NCBI GenBank assembly: GCA_949592205.1
Contig: CATIUR010000003.1
Location: 20,682,501-20,746,500, forward strand
Source: Helichrysum umbraculigerum
Lineage: Eukaryota; Streptophyta; Magnoliopsida; Asterales; Asteraceae
Direction of reading: 5' to 3'
DNA length: 64,000 nucleotides
Under the pieces are notes generated by a model. That model saw only the letters and a list, made by a program, of their open reading frames with translations, was not told the origin of the DNA and made no database searches. Positions 11,295 to 19,411 of the stretch are shown here, piece by piece (the stretch's first letter is position 1; each line of letters starts with the position of its first letter). A program made the translations under genes and the position numbers.

Positions 11295-11354
<60 letters not shown>
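11295..11354. repeat. (TA)n microsatellite
   Basis: This TA run of about 60 bases closes the chain of TA-bounded elements. Confidence 0.95.
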
Positions 11355-11357
<3 letters not shown>

Positions 11358-11582
11358 TTTAATGTAACTTACTCTCTCGTATCATAATTGTTGAGTTGTT
11401 TTTGTTAAATAACTTTGTTGTTTTTCTATTTTAAATTATATTATAATTATAATGATTACAATGAAGGAGGAGAGTGCATTCATTTGTTATTTGCTTTATA
11501 CTTAATTACTAGGAAAACTTAAGGTTGCGCATATGCACAACCCACGGAGTTGGAATATACTTCAAGTACGTGTCGTTGCGAT

Positions 11583-12034
11583 AGAATGCTAAAAGTAGAA
11601 CTGGGTATGTAATCATAAAAATTGAAGTTGAGAATTGAAAGGGTTTCGAAGAACGATGAATAGATGAAACGTTATTGAGAAAGATCCAAGTAACAAACTC
11701 AAAACATAAACTCAAATGCAAGTTCGTTTATTTCCAACTACATCAATGTATAGAACAAGGACATGCCAAAATCTTCATTGCAAAAGAAAAATCATAACTT
11801 TAACTAAAAATTTAGTTGTGTTGTTCTTTCCCCAAGCTAAACATGATGTATATCGGCATGTCCTTGTTCTATACATCAATTTACAGTTGGAGACGAACGA
11901 GCTTTCATTTGAGTTTTGATTTTGTTACTTGGATCTTTCTTAATAACATTGCATGTATTCATCTTTCTTAGAAAACCTTTCAATTCTTAACTTCTATATT
12001 TATGATTACATACAGTTCTACTTTTAGCGTTCTA
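11583..12034. mobile_element. 450 bp foldback with about 185 bp arms
   Basis: The left arm (11,583-11,768) and right arm (about 11,855-12,034) are imperfect reverse complements. They share AATGCTAAAAGTAGAACTG, ATGTAATCATAAA, GAGAAAGATCCAAGTAACAA and AATGTATAGAACAAGGACAT, with the loop-proximal 20 bases best preserved. The loop is about 86 bases. The transcript would form a long imperfect hairpin, the shape that feeds small-RNA processing in plants. There is no protein and no TG...CA ends. Confidence 0.7.
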
Positions 12035-12210
12035 TTTTTAGTGATATGTGTTATTAATATAGAGTATTTACGCGTCATGTCTTAAGATCAGGATCATATT
12101 GTTGGTACATCAATGTGTGTCTGTCAGTTGGTCTCGGTCTGTAATCGTGTCGATATTGTAATTACATATTGAATAGCTTTAGACTTAGTTTAATTACAAT
12201 TTTTGTAATC

Positions 12211-12338
12211 ATGCGACACAAGCATTGTGTCGCAGAACCATTCCATGCGACACAAGGATTGTGTCGCAGAAACATTCCATGCGACACAAGGCTTGTGTCG
12301 CATAAGCATTCTATGCGACACAAGGCTTGTGTCGCATA
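12211..12338. promoter_or_regulatory. Four tandem GCGACACAA palindromes upstream of the TATA box
   Basis: Four units occur at about 37-base spacing. Each has the half-site GCGACACAA, three to four spacer bases, and the reversed half-site TTGTGTCGC. The array ends about 15 bases before the TATAAATAG box. A similar, more decayed array occupies the same place in the middle LTR, and an almost identical one is in the right LTR. The position in U3 makes a role in transcription or silencing likely, but that is inference. Confidence 0.85.
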
Positions 12339-12353
12339 AAGTCTGGATCAGGC

Positions 12354-12362
12354 TATAAATAG
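12354..12362 (+). promoter_or_regulatory. LTR TATA box
   Basis: TATAAATAG is preceded by CAGGC and is conserved in all three LTRs of this family (also near 24,540 and 34,022). Transcription would start roughly 30 bases downstream. Confidence 0.75.
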
Positions 12363-12624
12363 AAGCTCGTCAGCTTCTGTTTTGTTAAGGCAAAAACACA
12401 CACATAACACTTTTATTTATCACAGAATACTCTCTAGGTGTTATTTGATCTTTGTGTGTTTGTGTCCAAGTGTATGTATTGTTGCTAGCATTTCATATAT
12501 ATAAACATACACTTTGTGTTTTGGTCATTTATTGTGTTAAATCTTGCATATATTAGTTTGTTTGATTTCCGCTTTAACAAACTAGTTGAACTACTCGATT
12601 TGGTCCGTATAAGTGGAACCTACA

Positions 12625-12676
12625 CATATATATAAAAAGGGAAGACGCACGTGGATATAGAAATTAGAGAAGTAAA
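12625..12676 (+). repeat. 52 bp copy of the right-hand chromosomal flank
   Basis: The 52 bases after the left LTR are the same as the 52 bases after the right LTR (34,293-34,344). They begin with the target-site copy CATAT and end at GAAGTAAA; the two sequences then diverge. In a normal element this place holds the primer-binding site. The host flank is therefore duplicated inside the composite, joined straight to the gag leader. Confidence 0.9.
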
Positions 12677-13150
12677 AAGTTGTATGTTCAGTCTGCTAGG
12701 AAGCATGGTGTAGTAGGTTATGATTTGTATTGAAAATTGAAATTTTTTGTGGGCTCAAAACTGTCTGCACGTGCACTTTTGCGACATAATATTTGTGTCG
12801 TAGCCACTGTTCATACGACACAACCATACGACATTAACTTGTCTGCGACATATCGTGCGACATAACGTGCGACACATTGTACGACATAAGCCTACGACAC
12901 AATTATTTTGACCTTGACTGGTCTGCGACACAAGTTGCGACATAACCTACGACATAACGGTTGTGTTGCATTTTTGTCTTCTGTCTGATTAACTTCAGCG
13001 ACACAACACCTGTGTCGTATTGTTACTCTGCGACACAAAGCCTGTGTCGTATTGATACTCTGCTACACAACACTGTGTCGCATAATTCCAGACTTAGACA
13101 AAAATCAGTTTGTTTTGTGTGTATTTTCTGATTTTTTGCAGATTTTCATC
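12677..13150 (+). promoter_or_regulatory. gag leader rich in CGACACA/CGACATA motifs
   Basis: From about 12,778 to 13,085 the leader carries some 18 half-sites of the type GCGACACA, ACGACATA or their reverse complements. Several pair as palindromes. The last bases before gag (TTTTCTGATTTTTTGCAG, ending 13,141) look like a plant 3' splice site with a pyrimidine tract, ten bases before the gag ATG. A spliced leader is possible. Confidence 0.65.
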
Positions 13151-15934
13151 ATGTCTCTTCAAAGCGTTGATGCAGTTTTACAACATAATGCTACGATCGG
13201 TAGTGCAAATAAACCTCCGTATTTTGCACCAGGTTTGCCATTTCGAGCATGGAAACAACGTTTCATGTCGTTTGTTTTATTCACTGATCCTGATATGGAG
13301 TTGGCCCTTCTTGAACGATATGTTCCGCCTGTTGCTCTTGGAGAACACATGGGTGTTCCTCCACCCAAACCCATTCGCTCATACACTACCGAAGAACGTA
13401 AAGCATGGGAAATTGAACGCAAGACTCATTCTGCTATTACTATGTCACTTCCAACTGACGTTTTGGATATGTTTCCACAAACTATTGCTTATGATCTTTT
13501 GAATGCAATTGAGAAGAGATTTTGTGGCAACACTGAGTACATCGAAAGCAAACTGGAATTAGTCAAAACTCAGTTTGATTATTTCTATATCCAGAAGAAT
13601 GAAACTGTCAGAGACATGCTTTGCAGATTTACCCGCACAGTGAATGAACTGCAAGCTGGCGGTTATAATCTCAAAAATTCTGAGATTAACAAAAAGGCTT
13701 TAGCTGCTCTGCCATCAAGTTGGGAAACACGAGTTTTGTTATTGGAAAGCGATCCAAAAACAAAGCAATTGTCTCTGGATGATCTTATTGGAAAACTTGA
13801 AGCTGGGGCATTGGATATTGAAAAGAAGGAAACAAGATCTACTGCTCGTGCATCAGAATCAAGTCATGGTGGAACGGCTTTCATCTCAGCTGAGACAAAT
13901 TCTCAGAGATTCTCTTCTTACAGTAATCCTACTGTAGGAACATTTTCAGCCCTACCAGCTTATAATGCTTCTTCAAGCAGTACATGTTCATCACCATCTG
14001 TTCCTACTTCTGCAACCACTGATGAACATGCAGCCATGTTTACTGCTTTCTTGTCATCATATGAAGACTTTCTTTCTAAAAGAGTCAGTACATTGGAACT
14101 GACTGATGAAGACTTCAATCAGGTTGATCCCGATGAGTTAGAAAGGATCGACATTAGATGGAATATGGCTATGCTCACTCGTAGAGCCAAAAACTATCTA
14201 AGACGAACTGGAAAGAGATCTCTTGAAGATGCAGCTGACCGAACACCAACGGGATTCGATAAAAGCAAAATCAAGTGTTATAAGTGTCAGAATCTTGGAC
14301 ACTTTGCCCGTGAATGTGAGAAAGGAAGACAACCTGCTTCGGGTTTCACTAAACCATCTGTTGTTCCAAAACAGATTGAGCATACTACTGCTAAGGCTGC
14401 ATTGTTGATTGAGGATGGAGATGCTTATGATTTTTCTGCTCATGAAACTCAAGAGCAATGTTTCATGGCTATCAACAATGAGGTACCATTTGCTAAATTT
14501 ACCTGTGATTCATGTATTAGTTTAACTGGTAAAGTAAATGGGCTTATGGAACATAATGACAACTTGAAGTCAGATATCTTGAATTTGATGGAAGCAAACA
14601 AAGTTTTAAAAATTAATGAGAAACACTTTGAAAGTAATATTAATCAACTTATTGAAGATAAAAAGGAGCTGAAAGCTCTAATTTTCAGTAATCAAGATGA
14701 AATTGACAGTTACTTAAAATTGATTGCTCATTTGAAAAAGGAATTGGCTGACTCTCAAGCCAAAGCTGTTGATTTGCAACGAAAACTCAAGAATATCAAC
14801 ACTTCAGCCATGGTCTTTACTGATATCCTGCAGACGGGTAGAACTAGTTCTAAAGATAAGTCCGGTTATGGTTATCATAATCAACCGCCTCCGTCTTTAG
14901 ATGTGAATTTGTGTAGACCGTCTAAGGATGAAATTAAAGATTTTGTGCCTACTGCTTTAGTAGATGCAAAGCCCATTGAAATATCAGTTAATGAACCTGT
15001 TGTTAAGAAAGTAGCTATGCCTGTATGTGAACCTGTTAGTTTGACTCCGTTTAAGTTGCCTGAATTCTATAAAGCCAACATAGAAGTTAACCATGATAAG
15101 AAGAAACCTAAGACAATTAAGGCTGAACCTGTGAAGCCTTTTGAACCTGTTAGGTTTACCCCCTCAGGAACCGTCAAGTTTACCCCCTTTGGTAGTTTCT
15201 CGCCTGCTCCCTTAAAAAACATTGAAGAAGAGGTCGAAGTTGAGGATGTTCCCTGTAAGTTTGTGCCTCAATGTGAAAAGAAAAACATGAAGCCTGAACA
15301 TCACATTCTCACTACTGAATCAGATGATGAAACTTTTCCAATGAATACTAAGGTTAAGGCTGAACATAAAAGGAAAGAGATACAGAATATTAATGTCAAA
15401 TCACTTAAGAACTCTGTTAAACTTTCCGTTTCACATTCTGGGGCATCCACCTCAACGTGCTCACAAAAGTTACCTGTCTCACCTCAATTTTTAGGCAGTA
15501 ACGACCGAACCTTTAGGGAAAGACGATCATGTTTCTACTGCAAGAAACAAGGTCACTTGATTAGTCAATGCCCGTTGCTTTTGAGAAAGAAGTTTTCAAA
15601 AGGTGTTCCCAGAAATTCTGTTTACAAAAATTCATCTGTTAAATCTTTTTCAAAGAAGGGTTCACTCTCTCATACTTCTATCCCAAAAGTTAATGCTGCT
15701 AGGCCTAGTAAACCTCCGGTTAAACAGCCTGACAATGTTAACAAGCAACCCACTATTGTTCCTGTGAAAATTTGGAGACCAAAAAAGTCGTTAAATGACT
15801 CATCATCAAGTAATACTGCATCAGGAATTGCACCTGATTTATTGAAAAACAAAGTTTTAACTGATGTAGTTATTATTGATGAGGTCTCTGGAGTACCCAA
15901 GTCTGTAAAGGCCTGGGTCTCCATTTCTAACTAA
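13151..15934 (+). CDS. gag: Sirevirus gag polyprotein, first copy (intact frame)
   Basis: This encodes the capsid/nucleocapsid protein that packages the element's RNA into cytoplasmic particles. I choose ATG 13,151 (MSLQSVDAVLQ); the frame is open about 100 bases further up but starts without ATG. It gives 927 residues, long for copia gag but normal for Sireviruses. The first 220 or so residues have the copia gag pattern (FRAWKQRF, then KTQFDYFYIQKNETVRDML). A first CCHC knuckle (CYKCQNLGHFAREC) is near residue 375 and a second (CFYCKKQGHLISQC) near 795. A coiled-coil-like stretch lies between them, roughly residues 480-560. The frame has no break. It ends in TAA at 15,932, in frame with pol. 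Confidence 0.9.
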   Translation: MSLQSVDAVLQHNATIGSANKPPYFAPGLPFRAWKQRFMSFVLFTDPDMELALLERYVPPVALGEHMGVPPPKPIRSYTTEERKAWEIERKTHSAITMSLPTDVLDMFPQTIAYDLLNAIEKRFCGNTEYIESKLELVKTQFDYFYIQKNETVRDMLCRFTRTVNELQAGGYNLKNSEINKKALAALPSSWETRVLLLESDPKTKQLSLDDLIGKLEAGALDIEKKETRSTARASESSHGGTAFISAETNSQRFSSYSNPTVGTFSALPAYNASSSSTCSSPSVPTSATTDEHAAMFTAFLSSYEDFLSKRVSTLELTDEDFNQVDPDELERIDIRWNMAMLTRRAKNYLRRTGKRSLEDAADRTPTGFDKSKIKCYKCQNLGHFARECEKGRQPASGFTKPSVVPKQIEHTTAKAALLIEDGDAYDFSAHETQEQCFMAINNEVPFAKFTCDSCISLTGKVNGLMEHNDNLKSDILNLMEANKVLKINEKHFESNINQLIEDKKELKALIFSNQDEIDSYLKLIAHLKKELADSQAKAVDLQRKLKNINTSAMVFTDILQTGRTSSKDKSGYGYHNQPPPSLDVNLCRPSKDEIKDFVPTALVDAKPIEISVNEPVVKKVAMPVCEPVSLTPFKLPEFYKANIEVNHDKKKPKTIKAEPVKPFEPVRFTPSGTVKFTPFGSFSPAPLKNIEEEVEVEDVPCKFVPQCEKKNMKPEHHILTTESDDETFPMNTKVKAEHKRKEIQNINVKSLKNSVKLSVSHSGASTSTCSQKLPVSPQFLGSNDRTFRERRSCFYCKKQGHLISQCPLLLRKKFSKGVPRNSVYKNSSVKSFSKKGSLSHTSIPKVNAARPSKPPVKQPDNVNKQPTIVPVKIWRPKKSLNDSSSSNTASGIAPDLLKNKVLTDVVIIDEVSGVPKSVKAWVSISN

Positions 15935-15961
15935 CTTTCTCTCTATGTTGTGCTGTAGCAG
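15932..15961 (+). promoter_or_regulatory. gag-pol junction: two in-frame stops inside a 3'-splice-like sequence
   Basis: gag ends at TAA (15,932-15,934). pol is in the same frame, but a second stop, TAG (15,956-15,958), intervenes, and pol has no ATG before its protease motif. The bases CTAAC, a T/C-rich run, and TGTGCTGTAG|CAG form a textbook plant branch point, pyrimidine tract and 3' splice site. TAG is also followed by CAGTCA, which fits the CAR-YYA context of readthrough stops, but the first TAA lacks that context. The second copy keeps the whole arrangement (25,465-25,494). Confidence 0.6.
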
Positions 15962-18900
15962 TCAGATCATATACAAAGAAGTAAATGGTATGTGGATAGT
16001 GGCTGCTCACGGCACATGACTGGTGACATGTCCCTTCTGTCTGATGTGAAACCATATCGAGGAGGACATGTTGCTTTTGCGGGAGATACTGGTGGTAATA
16101 TCACGGGTCAGGGTACTCTTTCTAATGGGCAAGTGAGTTTTGATAAAGTGAACTATGTCGAGGAACTGCAACACAATCTGATCAGTGTTTCTCAAGTCTG
16201 CGACAAGAAGTTCACTACCGCATTTACAGATGTTGAATGTTTAATTTTGAAACCGGGATTTGTTATTCCCGAGGAATGGGTGTTACTGAGAGCGCCCCGT
16301 GTACGCAACTCGTACATTTTGGATATGCAAACTGTGATTACCAAGGAGCATACCTGTTTGCTATCAAAAGCATCTTCTAAAGATTCACTGCTTTGGCACA
16401 GACGAATGGGACATATTCATTTTCGCAGAATGAATTATCTTGTTAATAATGATCTTGTGTTAGGTGTGCCTAAAAAGTCATTCGTAACAGATGATGAATG
16501 CGTTTCCTGTCTCAAAGGGAAACAACACAAGAAGTTCCATAAGTCTAAGCAGGTGAACTCTATTGAATCTCCATTGGAGTTGCTTCACATGGATCTGTTC
16601 GGTCCTGTGAATAAGAAAAGTATTGGAGGAAAATCATACTGTCTGGTTGTCACTGATGATTACTCAAGGTTTTCTTGGGTATATTTCTTGGCTGGAAAGG
16701 ATGAAACAGCTGATACTTTAACTTACTTATTCGACAGACTGGAAAATCTGTGTAATCTGAAAATCAAGAAACTGCGCAGTGATAATGGAACAGAATTCAA
16801 GAACAGAACTTTGGAAATGTATTGTCTTCGAAAAGGAATCTTTCATCAGTTTAGTGTTGCTCGTACTCCTCAGCAAAATGGAGTAGCTGAAAGAAAGAAT
16901 AGGACAATCATTGAGGCAGCAAGAACCATGTTGTCTGATGCGCATCTGCCAACCACTTTTTGGGCAGAAGCTGTTAACACTGCCTGCTATGTGTTAAATA
17001 GGGTTTCGATTGTTAAAAAGCGAAAGAAAACATGTTACGAATTGCTGAATAATCGCAAACCAAATTTGAAGTTTCTTGAGCCTTTCGGGTGTCCTTGCTC
17101 AATTTTAATTACTAAGGACTCGGTAGGCAAATTTGATGAAAAAGCAGTCGATGGGTTATTTTTGGGATATTCTGTGAACTCTCCAAATAAAAGAGTTTTC
17201 AACAAGTCTACTGGGAGAATAGAAGAACATTTTGAAGTAAGGTTTATGAAATATACTGATTCTCCAAAAGGCAAGGGACCTGATTCCTTGTTTGAGTATG
17301 ATAAGTTGGTGGACTCTTTCAATCTTCCCAAATTTAGTGAAGAAGAACAGGTGGCGTCTCTACTTCATGGATTGGATCTTACCTCTGACGACTCAATCTC
17401 CTATTCTAGAGTAGTACCTCCTGAGAATGTTGTCAATGATGACAATCCCTCCGATGTTGATCAAGTGGCTTCTGAATCTAATCCTCAAACTGAAACCAAT
17501 ATTGTCACACCAATTGACAATGAGGATACTGCCACTAATAGCTCAGTTGAAATTCAAAATCTTGGAGGTGATCTGTCAAATTTGGATTCAATCATTGTGC
17601 CTGATCCGATTCCTCAGCTCAGAATTCATTCTACTCACCCCACTGAAAACATCATTGGTGATCTTCAACAAGGTGTCTTAACTAGGCAGCAATCTGCTGC
17701 TAATGAAGTCCGTGAAGAATCTTCATCTGCCAATTTTGCCTGTGTTGAAGAAGAATTGGAAGAATGCTTCTTGTCTCAGCATGAGCCAAAGAAAATTGCT
17801 GAAGCTTTGAAAGATCCATACTGGGTTGAGGCTATGCAGGAAGAATTGAATCAATTCAAAAAGCTTGATGTCTGGGAGTTGGTTCCTTTACCAATGGATG
17901 TCGATCCAATTGGAACTCGCTGGGTTTATCGTGTGAAGAAAGATGACAGAGGCGTAGTTATTCGGAATAAGGCTCGGCTGGTTGTTCAAGGTTTTACTCA
18001 GATTGAGGGTTTGGACTATGATGATGTGTTTGCTCCAGTTGCAAGATTGGAGTCCATTCGCATTTTTCTGGCCTATGCGACATTTAAAGGTTTTCGGGTT
18101 TATCAACTCGATGTCAAGAGCGCATTTCTGTATGGAGAGGTTTTGAAGGATGTGTATGTCTTGCAACCTCCTGGTTTTGAAGATCCAAACCATCCTGATT
18201 ATGTGTGCAAGTTAGGCAAGGCATTATATGGTCTTCATCAAGCTCCTAGAGCTTGGTATGCGAGGTTGGCAAATCATCTCACGAGAAATGGCTTCTCACG
18301 AGGCCAAATTGATAGCACTCTCTTCATAAAAAGGGTTGGAAAAGATTTGTTACTTGTGCAGGTTTACGTGGACGACATCATATTTGGTTCAACAAATGAT
18401 TCTTTGTGCAGAGACTTCGAGAAGATTATGAAGTCCGAGTTTGAGATGAGTGCCATGGGAGAACTTAAGTTCTTTCTAGGTGTACAGGTTGAGCAGTCTG
18501 ACAAGGGTTTCTACATTCATCAGTCCAAATATGTCAATGACATGTTGACTCGGTATGAACTCCATGACTGTAAGCCATATGGTACTCCCATTGAAACTGA
18601 TCACAAACTCGGACCCGCTGAACACGAAGAAGATTGCAAGGAGCGGGACTATCGTTCTATGATAGGATCATTGATGTATCTCACTGCATCCAGACCAGAT
18701 ATTGTGTTTGCTGTGTCTATCTGTTCCAGATATCAATCAAAGCCCAAAGTTTCTCACATGAAGGCTGTGAAGCGAATTTTTGGTTACCTCAAATATAGAC
18801 CATCACTTGGTCTATGGTACTCAAATGAGAAAAATTTCGCTCTCACTGCCTATTCTGATTCTGATTATGGCGGCTGCAATTCGGATAAAAAGTCAACTAC

Positions 18901-19318
18901 AGGAGGATGCCAATACCTCGGTTCTCGACTGGTGTCTTGGCAGTGTAAGAAGCAAACCACAGTTTCCACCTCAACAGCGGAAGCTGAATACATTGCTGCT
19001 GCAAGCTGTTGTTCACAGATTTTGTGGATTCAACATCAATTGCGTGACTATGGGTTACTTCTTACTTTGACTCCTATTCATATTGATAATACTGCTGCTA
19101 TATCTATTATTCGCAATCCCGTTCAACACTCTAAGACCAAGCACATAGAGATTAGGTTTCACTTCATACGAGATTGCTATGAGAAACATTTAATTGACCT
19201 CATTCACATAGATACCCTTAAGCAAAAGGCCGACTTATTCACTAAAGCTTTTTCGCGTGCTCGCTTCAACGAACTTGTGGATATGATAGGGATGATTTCC
19301 CTTGATCTCAAGAAATGA
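15959..19318 (+). CDS. pol: Sirevirus pol: protease, integrase, RT, RNase H (intact frame)
   Basis: This single uninterrupted frame of about 1,119 codons follows the junction stop. In order it has a retropepsin motif (DSGCSRHMTG), then the integrase zinc site (H..H around LLWHRRMGHIH, then CVSCLKG). The integrase core D, D, E lie in HMDLFGP, RSDNGTEF and NGVAERKNR. Reverse transcriptase follows, with NKARLVVQGF, QLDVKSAFLYG and the catalytic YVDD in QVYVDDIIFGS. RNase H comes last, with YSDSDYGG, STAEAEY and IDNTAA. IN before RT is the Ty1/copia order. All catalytic residues I can place are kept. There is no initiator ATG upstream of the protease, so expression must come from gag readthrough or splicing. 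Confidence 0.92.
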   Translation, partial: QSDHIQRSKWYVDSGCSRHMTGDMSLLSDVKPYRGGHVAFAGDTGGNITGQGTLSNGQVSFDKVNYVEELQHNLISVSQVCDKKFTTAFTDVECLILKPGFVIPEEWVLLRAPRVRNSYILDMQTVITKEHTCLLSKASSKDSLLWHRRMGHIHFRRMNYLVNNDLVLGVPKKSFVTDDECVSCLKGKQHKKFHKSKQVNSIESPLELLHMDLFGPVNKKSIGGKSYCLVVTDDYSRFSWVYFLAGKDETADTLTYLFDRLENLCNLKIKKLRSDNGTEFKNRTLEMYCLRKGIFHQFSVARTPQQNGVAERKNRTIIEAARTMLSDAHLPTTFWAEAVNTACYVLNRVSIVKKRKKTCYELLNNRKPNLKFLEPFGCPCSILITKDSVGKFDEKAVDGLFLGYSVNSPNKRVFNKSTGRIEEHFEVRFMKYTDSPKGKGPDSLFEYDKLVDSFNLPKFSEEEQVASLLHGLDLTSDDSISYSRVVPPENVVNDDNPSDVDQVASESNPQTETNIVTPIDNEDTATNSSVEIQNLGGDLSNLDSIIVPDPIPQLRIHSTHPTENIIGDLQQGVLTRQQSAANEVREESSSANFACVEEELEECFLSQHEPKKIAEALKDPYWVEAMQEELNQFKKLDVWELVPLPMDVDPIGTRWVYRVKKDDRGVVIRNKARLVVQGFTQIEGLDYDDVFAPVARLESIRIFLAYATFKGFRVYQLDVKSAFLYGEVLKDVYVLQPPGFEDPNHPDYVCKLGKALYGLHQAPRAWYARLANHLTRNGFSRGQIDSTLFIKRVGKDLLLVQVYVDDIIFGSTNDSLCRDFEKIMKSEFEMSAMGELKFFLGVQVEQSDKGFYIHQSKYVNDMLTRYELHDCKPYGTPIETDHKLGPAEHEEDCKERDYRSMIGSLMYLTASRPDIVFAVSICSRYQSKPKVSHMKAVKRIFGYLKYRPSLGLWYSNEKNFALTAYSDSDYGGCNSDKKSTTGGCQYLGSRLVSWQCKKQTTVSTSTAEAEYIAAASCCSQILWIQHQLRDYGLLLTLTPIHIDNTAAISIIRNPVQHSKTKHIEIRFHFIRDCYEKHLIDLIHIDTLKQKADLFTKAFSRARFNELVDMIGMISLDLKK

Positions 19319-19358
19319 TTTGTGACTTATTTTCTGTACAGTTTATTTGCTTTTCTTG

Positions 19359-19361
<3 letters not shown>

Positions 19362-19410
<49 letters not shown>
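19362..19410 (+). repeat. Poly(A) tract, 49 As, after pol
   Basis: An uninterrupted A run begins 43 bases after the pol stop. At the homologous place the second copy has only about 16 As (28,892-28,907). It sits inside the element and not at a transcript end, so it is a slippage-prone homopolymer and a likely place for assembly error. Confidence 0.85.

Positions 19411-19411
<1 letters not shown>

Larger units (their letters stand above)
12100..12624 (+). repeat. Left outer LTR, with CATAT duplication on both sides
   Basis: The LTR begins TGTTGGTACATC and ends GGAACCTACA, so it has TG...CA ends with a short imperfect inverted repeat. It is 525 bases and nearly identical to 33,768-34,292. It contains four palindromic units (12,211-12,338), a TATA box (TATAAATAG, from 12,354) and possible splice donors in the transcribed part (GTATGT at 12,472). 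CATAT lies on both sides (12,095-12,099 and 12,625-12,629), the signature of a solo LTR, yet gag follows. No sequence complementary to tRNA-Met is visible after it. Confidence 0.9.

Noticed and set aside
12211..12338. CRISPR-like array of palindromic repeats
   Set aside because: The units are themselves palindromes in a plant LTR, spacers are only some 14-18 bases and partly alike, and there are no cas genes.
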